Source: Pseudopithomyces maydicus
Lineage: Eukaryota > Ascomycota > Dothideomycetes > Pleosporales > Didymosphaeriaceae
Direction: 5' to 3'
Assembly (NCBI GenBank): GCA_026873275.1
Contig: JANTUC010000014.1
Span: 1,054,001-1,118,000, forward strand
Length of the DNA: 64,000 nt
Shown: one piece after another, positions 9,385 to 20,200 of the stretch
Position numbering within the stretch: the stretch's first letter is position 1
Layout of the letters: the number at the start of each line of letters is the position of its first letter
Notes under the pieces: generated by a model
What the model was told of the DNA's origin: nothing
Databases searched by the model: none
What the model saw: the letters and a program-made list of their open reading frames with translations, nothing else
Made by a program: the position numbers and the translations under genes

Positions 9385-10347
9385 TTACTCATTCTTCGGC
9401 ACATTCGTCAGATCCCACTGCCCAAAGAAATCCAGCACCTTGGGCGTAAAGTCCAACGAATGATCCTTGCAATAGTCGCGCGACCCATCTGAATTATCCC
9501 CCGTCGACGAAGGCCAGCAATGCCCCAGCTCGAAAATCTTGAAATGCTCCACAAGTGGCTTCCCATCCTCGCCCGCATAGCTAATCGTCTCGTACCCACT
9601 CTCCTGCGTAACCTTCGCCGCGCCGGCCTCGAACCCATCTCTCTCCGCCCACCACGTAACCCAGTCCGTGACGTTGGGCGTAACGCCCCCGGACCTGGGT
9701 GCCCCACCGTACACAATCGTGTCGTCGGCCACGCCGTGGGCCTCGAGAATCGCGCGCCGCTTGGAGCAGCGATCCTTGCCGTTGTCGTCATACAGCGCTG
9801 CGGCCGCCATGGCGAACGCGGCGAATTGATCGCCCTCGTCGGAGCACGCCAGCGTGTCGACGAAGCCTCCACCGTTGCTCTTCCCCGAGGCATAGATGTG
9901 GTCGTCGTCGACGCAGTACTGCTCGCGCAAGCGGTTGAGCAGGTCTTTGACGAACAGGACGTCGTCTACGCCTTGGGCGGCGTACGGAGCTCCCTGCCAC
10001 GCGGCATCGACGCCGGCGGGGTACACGGCTAGGTACTCCTTTCCGGCATCGTACTTGTCGTATTGGGAGTTTTTGTACTGGTCTTCTGGATTTCCCTTGC
10101 GTCCGTGGAAGTCGAAGATGACTTTGCGGGGCTTGTACGGATCGTCATTGTAGCCGTCTGGGACGCGCACAGCATATGTGCGGTCGATACCACCAGACGA
10201 GATGGTATGACTGGCAGGGTTTGAATTAAAGCCAGAGATGTGAGGTTTTCCGCAGCCAGGGCTTGCAGTTTGCTGGGTGTTGTAGCGGAGGGGGTTCGCG
10301 GCCGCTGCGGCGACGAAGCCAAAAGCCACTGCGCTTGTTGTTTTCAT
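9385..10347 (-). CDS. Secreted feruloyl esterase / PHB-depolymerase-like hydrolase
   Basis: A 320-aa intronless protein. The first about 18 residues (MKTTSAVAFGFVAAAAANP) are a signal peptide, so it acts outside the cell. The alpha/beta-hydrolase core has HGRKGN as the oxyanion region near residue 81, the nucleophile elbow GKSNGG with Ser157, an Asp in HGVADDT (D208 or D209), and His276 in FELGHCWPS. This is the arrangement of feruloyl esterases and PHB-depolymerase-like esterases that release ferulate from plant xylan. Cysteines at 32, 145, 168, 194, 277 and 293 could form disulfides. Length fits the family. The exact substrate is not decided by sequence. It stands alone before a 2-kb A+T-rich gap. 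Confidence 0.85.
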   Translation of the reverse strand: MKTTSAVAFGFVAAAAANPLRYNTQQTASPGCGKPHISGFNSNPASHTISSGGIDRTYAVRVPDGYNDDPYKPRKVIFDFHGRKGNPEDQYKNSQYDKYDAGKEYLAVYPAGVDAAWQGAPYAAQGVDDVLFVKDLLNRLREQYCVDDDHIYASGKSNGGGFVDTLACSDEGDQFAAFAMAAAALYDDNGKDRCSKRRAILEAHGVADDTIVYGGAPRSGGVTPNVTDWVTWWAERDGFEAGAAKVTQESGYETISYAGEDGKPLVEHFKIFELGHCWPSSTGDNSDGSRDYCKDHSLDFTPKVLDFFGQWDLTNVPKNE

Positions 10348-12492
10348 AATGGGAAGAATGTTTCGATGTTTGTAGTGATGGTGGGGTTGGTTTCAAGCGG
10401 GGAGATATATAGTTTTGTATGTATTCTCTTAGTTCCACTCATTACCGTAAGGGTATGCGCCACGGACTTTATAGACTCCCCTAGCTAACGGACCCCAATG
10501 TCCTTCGTGAACACTTCATACGCTATTGGCTCGCAACCTTGACCCATCTTAAGAAATTGCTTCAGTCGAGGTGACTCTCACGGACCGGCAAGAGGTCTTC
10601 TTCGATGGCACGAGGAAAGATTGCGCAAAATGCTGCCTGTGACTTTCAGCCAGGTAAGCTGTATGTGACATGACGTATCTATAAACGGATAGTCGGAGGT
10701 GCGCTTGATAGTCCTAAGTTTAGTGTATGAGGATGTACTAACTTCTTCAGGTATAGCACATTATCCGAATCGGAGTTGCGGGTGGCGGACAACGCCTAGT
10801 GGACCACATGCAGTGGCTGTGCGTCCCAGCGCGGGTTAAGCGGAGACTATTCAGACCTGATCTTCGCTCAGCATGACTTCTAAACGGTAGAACCTGTAGA
10901 CAGCTGTCGTCGCTCGAGGTGGAAGTTAAGCTAGGCTTTTCTTTCACAATCAAGTATACATACCCAAGTATTTTTGTGGATCGCAACAGCAATGGGCAAG
11001 CCGGTGTTTCGCAAGGTCAGGCGAGCTTCGCTCGGATGGCGCCAGCATCGTGGTGATACTTGCCAAGTTGCGTGTGAATGTCACTGTGCTGGCACCAACC
11101 TCGTAAGATGTCCGTCGGATGAAATTGATAATTTTAGAATATCTGACGGTGATAAATCCAAGTAATGTCAGAATAACAGACTGTTGAAAAGTAATTAGAG
11201 TTGGATCCAGTTTCTCCTTTCTCCCTTCTGCTTTTGTTAGCTATTTTGTTGATACTGATAAACATAATCTCACGAAAATATATATATATATATACTATTA
11301 ATTAAATCTTTCTTTCGTATATTTTTACATTGAATTTTACGATTCTAAATACTTGGAATGTTCGTTGTTTCCTTCTCATCCTAGTCGGATGCACCGAAAA
11401 ACTACCCTATCGCATCAATGTTACTGTTTACTACGACTCCCAAAGGAACTTGAGACGACACATTCAATACAACCCTAATCATTTTAAAGATGTGAAATAC
11501 ATTACCTAGATACCTCACTTTTTTCTTCCTCCTTTCCTACTATTCCTCCTCTCCTCACTTACAAAGTCCTATCCCACCCACATCCTATTCGACACTAATA
11601 GCAGTTCTACAAAACACCACTCTCCCCTTCATCTCTCTTCTCTCTTGATACATATAAGATCACAGTAGATAACTAACGCCAACTCTCCAAGTACTTACAC
11701 GAAACATAAAGTCCAGCACATGTCTGAACACAGTTTCTATCTGCACATCTACCTCTCTTAGCACAACATTTCCTCTTTTTGTTTCCTCTTTTCCCTGCAA
11801 GGTGAGTGGAACATTTTTCTTGACAAACGAGCATGTATATGTTATACAAGGGCGCAGAAGTACATACCCCTCGAGCGTGCGCATTTTAGATGTACACAAT
11901 TAAGACTAAAAGCTTATGAAATGCTAAGCACATTGAGAGATTTTTTGCTCTTAAATTGACGATACTGTTCTCCTTCCTGGAAGAGGGAACTATATTTATT
12001 TTAGTCTTAGCTCTATAGCGGTGTTATTCTACTATGGTACTAGATGATGTTAGGTATGCAATATAGTATTTGGCGTACTAGAGCACATTAAATTGACTGT
12101 GTGCAGCGTCTAGAGAAAGATGTAGTATAGACCTGATATGGTATAGAGCTATACTGTTGATAAGACGAGGCGAGGCACAAGGATGCAGTATTCCCGATGG
12201 TGGAGACACATGATAACGCTACGAGATATCGCATATCCGAATCCATCCATCTAAGTCTCTAAAGCAATCTATGTATGCAGCTACGGAGTCCTCCGAGCAT
12301 AAGTGAAAAAAACAGAGCATACAAGCCCTCCACCAGATTTGCCGCTGTGCACAGAAATTTCTGTCTGTCTACATATCTTCCTTCATCGATTCCCTATATC
12401 AATTCAAGATATCTCCCTACCCCCCATCGCTTTTACTCTAATCTGGAGCAAATTGCCCTTAGACACGCACTCTCGTACACTGCACCCCTCGC
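10348..12492. other. Gene-poor, partly A+T-rich interval
   Basis: There are no credible genes. The stretch from about 11200 to 12150 is strongly A+T-rich. All frames here are short and without motifs. It could be decayed repeat sequence, but I see no terminal repeats. Confidence 0.5.
11279..11294. repeat. TA dinucleotide repeat
   Basis: A run of alternating T and A lies at the centre of the A+T-rich interval. Confidence 0.8.
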
Positions 12493-13864
12493 TCACGCCT
12501 TCTTGTTCAAGTAGTTCACTAGATCCACCATCTCCGCCTGGCTCATGGCAGAGCTCATCGCGCGGTAGCCTTCCCACAGGATCCAGACCGGGAAGGCAAC
12601 CCACAAGCCATTGAACGTGACAAGGTAGAGCCACCTATCACATGTCAGCCACGCCTGGTGCCAGCGGATAATGCACCGGTGTGCCAGCGCTGGAGTTGAA
12701 AAAATCGGAAGAGGCCGAGAGATATGCTATCGGGACCTGCATAAAGGCCCACCGCGTTCGGACCGTAACGCAGGATCTGCTTCGTGCAACGGGGGCGGCT
12801 ATGGAGTTGTTGTGGAATAGTGGGTTCGGGTTGGCCGAGGGCAGGCCGAGCGTTGCATGCCATACCCTCCCATCCCATCTCTTTTGATGAAGAATTTCGA
12901 CCAGACTCGAGCTCGACCGGGGGAAAAAAGATAATGAGGAATACTTACAGATACATCCAGTTGCTCGTATCCAAGTTCGGACTGCCGGTAAACCACTCGG
13001 GCGCGAAGGTCATCCAACCTGAGGCGGTGGACCACGTGTCAGCGCAATGTCTACATAGCCGAAACGGGACGAACACGTCGGACAGGACCCACATGTCGCC
13101 TCACCATTCGCGACGAGTCGGCAAGCACAAAACAAAGAGGTGCATAATGGTAAATAGAGGGCGCAGCGTACCTCCGTAAAGCTCTGCAGTCGCGAGCATG
13201 ATCATCCAGAACCAGCGCTTGAGCGCACCCTTGCGTTCCTCGCGCCGCAGCATCACGCATATCCACACTGCGTACCGTTAGCATGTGCATTCTGTCCATC
13301 GTCGGGAGGTGGAGGAGAGCATTCTCCCTCCTCTCCCCGGGGGCTTGACTCACATGCTAACGGGGCTCCCACGAAGACGGTCAACACCTCCAGACTCACA
13401 ACCCCCAGATCGGTCCCGCCCCATCGCCTGTCCGCCTTCGCGTACTCCTGCCACAGCCTCGAGAACATGCCCTCGCCATAGTTGGCCCCGTAGATGCGGT
13501 CCTCGCGTCCCAGCCAGTACACATCCGGCGGCGTCAGCAGCTTGATCCGCGGGTGCTTCCTCGCCGCGACGTTGAAGCTCGTGGGCAAGCTGTAGCTCAC
13601 GAAGAAGCAATTCCAGAGGAAGGAGCCCTCGAAGAAGAGATGGATCAACGCATCGAACAGGTGCCAGACAAACAGGATGCGCGTCTTGACCGTGGACGTC
13701 CGAGGAAGCAGCCGGACAGAGCCCGCATATGCGGCGCCGAGCAGCGAGAGGAAGAAGAGCAGGGAGATGACGGTCGTCGAATCTATTTCGGGACCGGATC
13801 GAGGAATTGGCGGCGGCGGCGGTGGAGGAGGAGGAGCAGGCTTGGAGCCGCCCCAGAAGCTCAT
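12493..13864 (-). CDS. EBP-like (EXPERA domain) sterol delta8-delta7 isomerase homologue
   Basis: Four exons, 13864-13354, 13267-13172, 13018-12949 and 12634-12493, sum to 819 nt (272 aa) with all phases agreeing. The start is at MSFWGGSKPAP, followed by a polyproline run. Five hydrophobic helices follow. The catalytic-site residues of emopamil-binding protein can be aligned: His and Glu in 'ALIHLFFEG', Glu and Thr in 'SLEVLTVF', Asn and Trp in 'TFNGLWVAFP'. In animals and plants this fold moves the sterol double bond from C8 to C7 in the ER. Fungi normally use the unrelated ERG2 for that step, so this protein may isomerise another sterol or act as a binding protein. I cannot tell EBP from EBP-like by sequence alone. 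Confidence 0.85.
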
Positions 13865-15071
13865 GATTACGGTCTGGGGTACAGCCTCGGCAGGCGGTGG
13901 ATTAGGGAGCTGTCTTGTGTATCGTGTCGGGGTGCTTTCGTCCGAGCGCCTGTCACACGGATAGTACACGAGCCTCTTGAAGAAAAACGGTCCTAGAATG
14001 TTGACAAGCGACGAAGGAAGACGCGCGGAGCTCAGTGGTCGTGTGGGGTGAAGCCCCGCCAAGTCAGGGTCCAGCTCACCGTCTAGCCGGATCCAGTAAC
14101 GCAGCCTCGGAAGCGTGGTCATGCGGGCACGAAAGTTCACGATCCAGGCCTATTGGCTTCATCCAAGAGAGATTACCGCCTCGTAGGCGCCACGGACTTC
14201 GGTCTCTCCTCCTCGCCTTGTTCTCTTATGTGGACACGATCCGCCTCTCCTCTCTGCCTCCCATACCTCCCTCACCGCTCTTCACAAGAACAGGTAGACA
14301 AAACACATCAGAGATAGTATGGCCTATGCCTTGGTGTTGTATTTACTATAGGTACGTTGTGGGCTGTCCTAATCGCCCTCACTCGATTCACAACTGATCC
14401 ATCCCAGAACAATTCCAGACCGCACGCAAACGGCACGAGGCCTCAACGTTGACACAATTTAACCCACCCATGGAAACACACTGAACGCTGCAAGAGACTC
14501 GCATCTTCGACTTCACCATCTCTTGTTCATGAAAGAGAGACTGCTGCATACGCATAGCTGACAGCACGACCTAGAAATGCGAACCAAATACTTTTGCTTC
14601 CCTTCGGGACGACCGACAGGCGAAGCACTCGGAAAAACAATACGCCAGAACCATAGAGTGGGATCGCTCTGCTGTTGCAGGCAGTACAACCAATCCATCG
14701 CCGGAAAGACCAAAGACTGAGGCCGTAGAGTGACACCCTCCCCAATCGCCGAAACGCCCGTTGCAGAAAAGACATGCAAGAAAGAGAGAGACCATCCGGA
14801 AAATGCAGCAAAAGAGCCTTCCAGAGAATGCGGGAAAGAAAGAGCGCGACGCTGGGTCGGCGCCAGAGAAACACCAAAATAGCACAGAATCGCAGGGCTG
14901 GTTGACGTCGTTTCGTGCCGGAAAGACGGAGACTCGTGAGCGTCAGTTGGGTGACGTCCGCTCCACTCATCTACCATCCAGTCGGTTCGTAACCGTTGTC
15001 TTCGTGGCCAAGAAAATTCGTTACATCTTTTTGTCCTCCCATTTGCCATGGAGGTTAATTAAGAGTCAAGC
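13865..15071. other. Intergenic
   Basis: The first 250 bases can be read in frame upstream of the EBP-like start (from 14140) but are not protein-like. The open frame 14513-15049 (-) lies in the 3' flank of the CBM21 gene and lacks motifs. No RNA gene or repeat is seen. Confidence 0.45.
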
Positions 15072-17272
15072 TTAGACACAAGCTTGAGGAGTATGGTTCT
15101 GTTCAGGAAAGATGCCACCGTGCATCGCAAAGCCGTATTGGAATGACACCGCCTTGCGATCCTCAGGACCGGAACCTGTCACCGGACCCGGGGAGGTGGA
15201 CCGGGATAAAAAAGGACTACGGGACGCAGATCTCGATTCACCGTCGCTAGCACCGTCGACCAGAGCAGGTAGGGTGGGCGATGGGGGGCTGTTTGACGCG
15301 GACGAGGGGTTGCTACCAGAGTCTGATGGCGCATTCAAGATGTACTCGGTTGCCCCGTCAGTGTGGGAGTTCTTGGTAGCCGGTGTGCCCGCATTCGGTG
15401 ATCCTTTTGAAGGTGTGCCAAACTGGTAAGACGATTAGTACTAGTCTTCGTCCTGTCCGGTGGGGCGGGAACGTACAAAGCAAAACTTCTGGATCAATTC
15501 GTTATACTCTGCTGACTGAAGGTCCGGTTTCTCGGAGGACGACAGACCGCCAGGTCGAGTACCAGGAACAGGTGCGGATATTTTAGGAACGGCAGCCTTG
15601 CTGAAGTAGTCTTTTGAACCTTTGCTGGTGCCATTAGGAGTTAGTCCGCTTCGGTCCCCAAGAGCATTCTGGGCGTTTGACAAGGCAGCCGAGAGCGATG
15701 CACTGAAATCGTACCGGGTAGAGAAAGCCTGGCCGGCAGGCTGACGATCGGCGACTTGGTCTGGATAGAGGCTACCTCGCTTGCTCCTAGGCTTCAAGCG
15801 GATAGATGTGCTAGGTGCTTGTTTGATCTGAGGACGGCTTGGCCCGAATGCAAACTTGGACCCGAAGTCACTGCCAAAGTCATCGTCAAAAGAGCCTGCA
15901 GGCATGGAGCGAGGGCGTTGGCCTGTGGGCGAACGACGGCTACGAGGAATGGCGCGAAGGGTACCAGAGCTGTTTCCAGCTTGGGACGGTTTGGCCTTCT
16001 TCACAAAGTCGACTTGGTAGTTGATTGAGCCGTTGTTGTCCCAGAACTCTTGCCCATTGACCTGGTAACGCACGCAGAGGAGCAGGGTCTTTGATTCAAG
16101 GTTGGCCTGGTCAGCTAGCTTGATGTTGAAATTGAAGCGATCATAGCCATCGTCCTTCTGTTTCCTGCGCACATCGTGATTGTACTCAGCGACCACCTCA
16201 GATGTCGTCTTCCAGTAGTCAAGTGTGAAGCGAGCAATAACAACCTTGTGAAAGCTGATATTAGCACAAGCCACTGAACCGACCAAGGTCTTGTTGTCAG
16301 ATGCGAGGAAGATGCGCTCAACACGGACAGGCAAGGTTTGACGCTCATATGAGTCTGCGGTAGGGAAATTGGCAAGCTTGATATCCCACTCAGGCTCCTT
16401 CTCCTTTCGATTCTCGTAGAAGGGGTACTCGCTTTCGCTATCGTAGGTCTCGACAGGCGAAGAGCCAGCACTCACAGCGATTGGACGGTCCACCTGAAGG
16501 AAGTGGCGCACCTGCTCGATGTCTTCGTTGAAGTGCACAGCCTTGGAGTATGTGGGAGTTCCGGGCATGCTCGAGTAGCGTCGCCGAGAGGCAGGACGAA
16601 GAGCGGGTTTCACCAGCTCGCCAGACTTCTTGCGAAGTAGCGGCGGCTTTATCCGCAAGCCGTCATCCTCGTCGTCACTTCCTTCGGTAGAGCTGACGAC
16701 CAGGCTGTCAGTGTTGATGGTCACATTGTGTTTTGAGAGCATGATCTCGCTGGACGAGCGCGAGTGGGCAATCTTGCGAGCGTCGGCGGAGAGTGGCCGT
16801 GTAGGTGTCTCAGACGCATCCGTGTTCACTGGTGTGTCGGCAGCGCCATCACGGTTGGGTGAGCTCTGGCGCTTCACGGGAATCTGCTGCAGTGCCTCTT
16901 GGAGCTCCCTAAGACTCCCAATACTCCGTCCCCGTTCTTCATCGTCGTCGGAAGAATCAGGCGGTGTGGTGATGGCACCTGCCGGGATCAGAGAATTGTT
17001 CACAGGGAGGGAGACTGGCGGAGGCTACCATGTGCAGACGTCACGCCATTCGCCTGGCCATTGGCAGCGGTGTTGCTGGCGGTCGAGGAAGACGAAGATC
17101 GACGGTGCTTGACCAGGTAGGATGCTGAGTGGGAGCGCGGCAGCGACGGCCTCTGGGCGCTGGCGGGCGAAGTTGGGAATTGCTCCACGTAAGAATGTGT
17201 GCGACTGAGGATAGGGCTGTTTGGCTTTGAGGTAGCTGGCGACCGCGTCTGGGAAGGCGGCGTGTAAGGCAT
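15072..17272 (-). CDS. CBM21 glycogen-targeting regulatory subunit of protein phosphatase 1 (one apparent frameshift)
   Basis: The main exon is 17272-15477 and the last exon 15422-15072; the intron has a GTACGT donor and a TACTAATC branch site. The protein is about 715 aa. It carries a Ser-rich N-terminus (SLPRSHSASYLVKHRR), the PP1-docking RVxF-type motif KAVHF, and a CBM21 domain. In that domain WDIKLANFP, VRVERIFLASDNKTLVGSVACAN and WDNNGSINYQV are typical. The end is GFAMHGGIFPEQNHTPQ. Such proteins bring phosphatase 1 to glycogen to activate glycogen synthase (GAC1/PIG class). The N-terminal 90 codons and the rest are in different frames and meet at a CCCTCCC tract near 17003-17011. Adding one base there makes the exon 599 whole codons, so a one-base deletion is likely. 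A tiny unseen intron is the alternative. Confidence 0.85.
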
Positions 17273-20200
17273 CCGGTCGGCTGTGCAGGACCGAAAATGG
17301 CAAGTTGAGTGTTGAAGAATTACGCAGAGCAAGCAAGCATTAGAAGGAAGGGTATTAAACAGAGATTCTACTTGAATTGTCAGTCCAGCATCGATGGTTT
17401 GCGGTGAAGGCGTGCGATGGTGAGCTGATGCTGACAAAGAAAAAAACAGAAGGCGGTGGCATCAAACCGGCGGATTGATCACGGCATTGGCATCATGGGC
17501 GAACTGAACTGAACCGAACCGAACTGAATTTCACTCACAGGAGATAGGTGAGAAAGCGGGTCGGGAGAAGAGCTCGTGCGGCAGGGCGACGACGCTCGGG
17601 GGTTCTGCACAGCTAGTCAAAGCTGCTCAGGCGGCGTCTATGGCTTCCTCAGGCTGTCCAGATGGAGGCGGAGGAGGGTGTCGATGTGTGCAGCGTCGCT
17701 GGGACGACTGCAGGAGCGATGCCGGGGGCTTCCGTTCGCTGTGGTAGAGAAGGGCAGGAGCACACCGGGGGGCAGGTGGGCTCGCAGGCTCGGGGGCCGG
17801 TGTGGTGGTGGTGAGGATGGCGTCCAGGTGTGTCGAGGGTGTCGAAGTGGAACCGACTCTGGAGCACAGGGCGGCAATGTGGGTTAGATAAAGGCGTCTT
17901 CAGACGTGCCGGTGTGGAGAGAGGGAGGAGCAGCAGTAGTGTTGGGAGGGCGGTGGTGCAGGCCCTGCGACTATTGGGGCAGCGCTTTTGGTATCGCGCG
18001 TCTCCGGGATCAATGGCAAGAGATTCGAGGTCTGGCCTGGCGCACTGGCCGAGTGGTGATGCAGAAGCGAATTTTAGGCCGCGTTCAACAGGCCGGGGGT
18101 CGAACCAAGGATCAGGGATGGGCGTGCAGCAGCGCCAACACCAAGCGGCAGCGACCGGCTTTTGGGCGAGTTTGCTGGGAGCCGTGTCGCACGGCGTTTG
18201 AGGGCGAGCGGCGTCCGAGCGGACCGCACGACTTGGGCTGAGGTATCGCGACCTGCGCCGACGGGCACCTGGCTTTGTCACCCCAGCCGCCTGCGCTGAC
18301 TTGCTGCTCTCTGCTGCCTTTGTCGGGCCACCGTCATGCTGCCAACACGGCCGGCGCGCCGCGAAACAGTGGAACAAAGGCGCCCCCCATCCCGTGCTTC
18401 GCACTCCGCCCGGGGATGGGATGCACACACAGCCAGCGCCGCGAACGGCTGCTCTATCAATCTCTGTCTAGCGGGCTGACCGTACCACAGCACCAGCGTC
18501 TGGCTTCCTGATAAGACCATCGCACGCTGTCGCCGCTAGAGCCTCCCAGTACCGCCCGTTGCCTCCCAGCCTCGCCGTGCACCCGTAATCATGTGTATTG
18601 TCATTTGCTTTTTTGCAACGTCTTTTTTTTATTTGCGCTGCCTTGGACGTGGATGGCGGCCGTGCGTGCGGCTGTCTGTCGTGGGCGGCGTGCACTGTGG
18701 GCGTGGGCGGGTCGTGCTTTCCCACGCTCGGCCCACATGACGAATGCGCCTTCCCTGTTACCAGAGAATGACGTCAACTGCAGGCGATAGCTGTCTACCT
18801 ATGCCTCCAGCGTCTCTCCACACTCCAGCAGCCGCCTGCTCGCCTGCGCAAGAGGGAACATCTGGTGTTGCTGGTCTTCACGCCGAGTATTCACTGCCCT
18901 CGGTGATGCGCCGGGGGATTTGCACTGCATTGCGGTACCTGAAGGCGCCAAAGATAAGGGTGCCGCGCTGCCGTCCCTCCTATGTTGTCGCGCCCGCTGA
19001 AATTTTCCCCTCGCCCTCCCCAGCCCTCGCAGCAGCGGGCGATCATTGCCCTTCGTAAAGGGCGGTCGGCCGCCTGGCCAATCGCTGCACCCGCCGTCAT
19101 CTGAGCCCTGCCACAACTCCCTGAACCCTGTCCCCTCCCATGCTCCCCATCAACGACTCCACCGCTCAGCGCTGGTTCGACCTTCTGCACGCTTGCCCCC
19201 GCCCTAACATCTCCTCTTTTGCGCCCGCCTTTGCAACAGTGGACCTCCACATTGCCACCGCTTCCGGAGACCACCGCGGGTCGACGCGGATCAGGACAGC
19301 GCAAGGCGCCTTCATCTCCGCCAGGCAATACTTCCGCTTGTCGACGTGAAACTCCCACCGTCCGTGCTGCCAACGCTTGCAAGCAAAGCCTCCCATCCGT
19401 ATTATGGCTCCACTCCGCTTGCCCAGACGTGTCCGAACTCGACCAAAGCTAACTCGCACGACGCGTACGGCCACTGCTCTGCAACACCACCTTTCCCCGC
19501 ATTCTCATCTCAATCCATGCTATCATGCCATGCAGCTAGACTAACACGCTTCAACCTTCTCTCTCTCTCCTGCCAGCCAGCTGTGGCAGCGGAACGTGCT
19601 ACCCGTGTTGGCAGCTGCGCTCGTCCCATCACCCCATCGCCTTATCGTGGCGGTTCCAATCCTCTGCATGTAGCACTTCCGGTCCGTGACACTCGGCACG
19701 GCAAGGCGAGAAATTCAGGCTTCCGTGATTGCACACGAGCTTACGTGCAGCGAAACACAGCAAGCTTTGGGAATGATATCAGAATGACCGACAACGTCAG
19801 TCTTGTGGCATCTGAGGCAGACGAAACACGCGGAAGCCTGCTTCCGTGGCTACAGGGTGCCAGCAGGTAATTCCATACTACAATCCCACGCGCGACGAGT
19901 CAAGAGGAATTTTGGAGGCCAATTCGGACCCATAGACATGTCCTTCCCCTCGGTGTTGTTTAGCTGGCGGTCCGCGGGGCTTGTGCTGCACGACCCACTT
20001 CGCGCGTGCGGTTAGAGAATTTAGAAGCGGCAGAACCTGGGTCTGGCCATTCACCACCAGCGGACAGGGGCATCGCCCTCACCGCCCGCGGACCCCAGCA
20101 AGCGTCGGTTCTACCATCATCGATCCTCCGTACGAACGGCGATCCAAGAACGCTCTTCGCCAAGCACCAAGCCTCGTTGCGCCTCAAACCGAAGCGCCTC

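Noticed and set aside
14513..15049. 178-codon minus-strand frame
   Set aside because: It lies in the 3' flank of the CBM21 gene, overlaps other equally open frames, and shows no motif or helix pattern.
18080..18125. Possible tRNA on the minus strand (perfect GGTTCGACCCC B-box-like sequence)
   Set aside because: The T stem has a mismatch and the would-be acceptor 3' strand finds no complementary 5' strand at tRNA distance.
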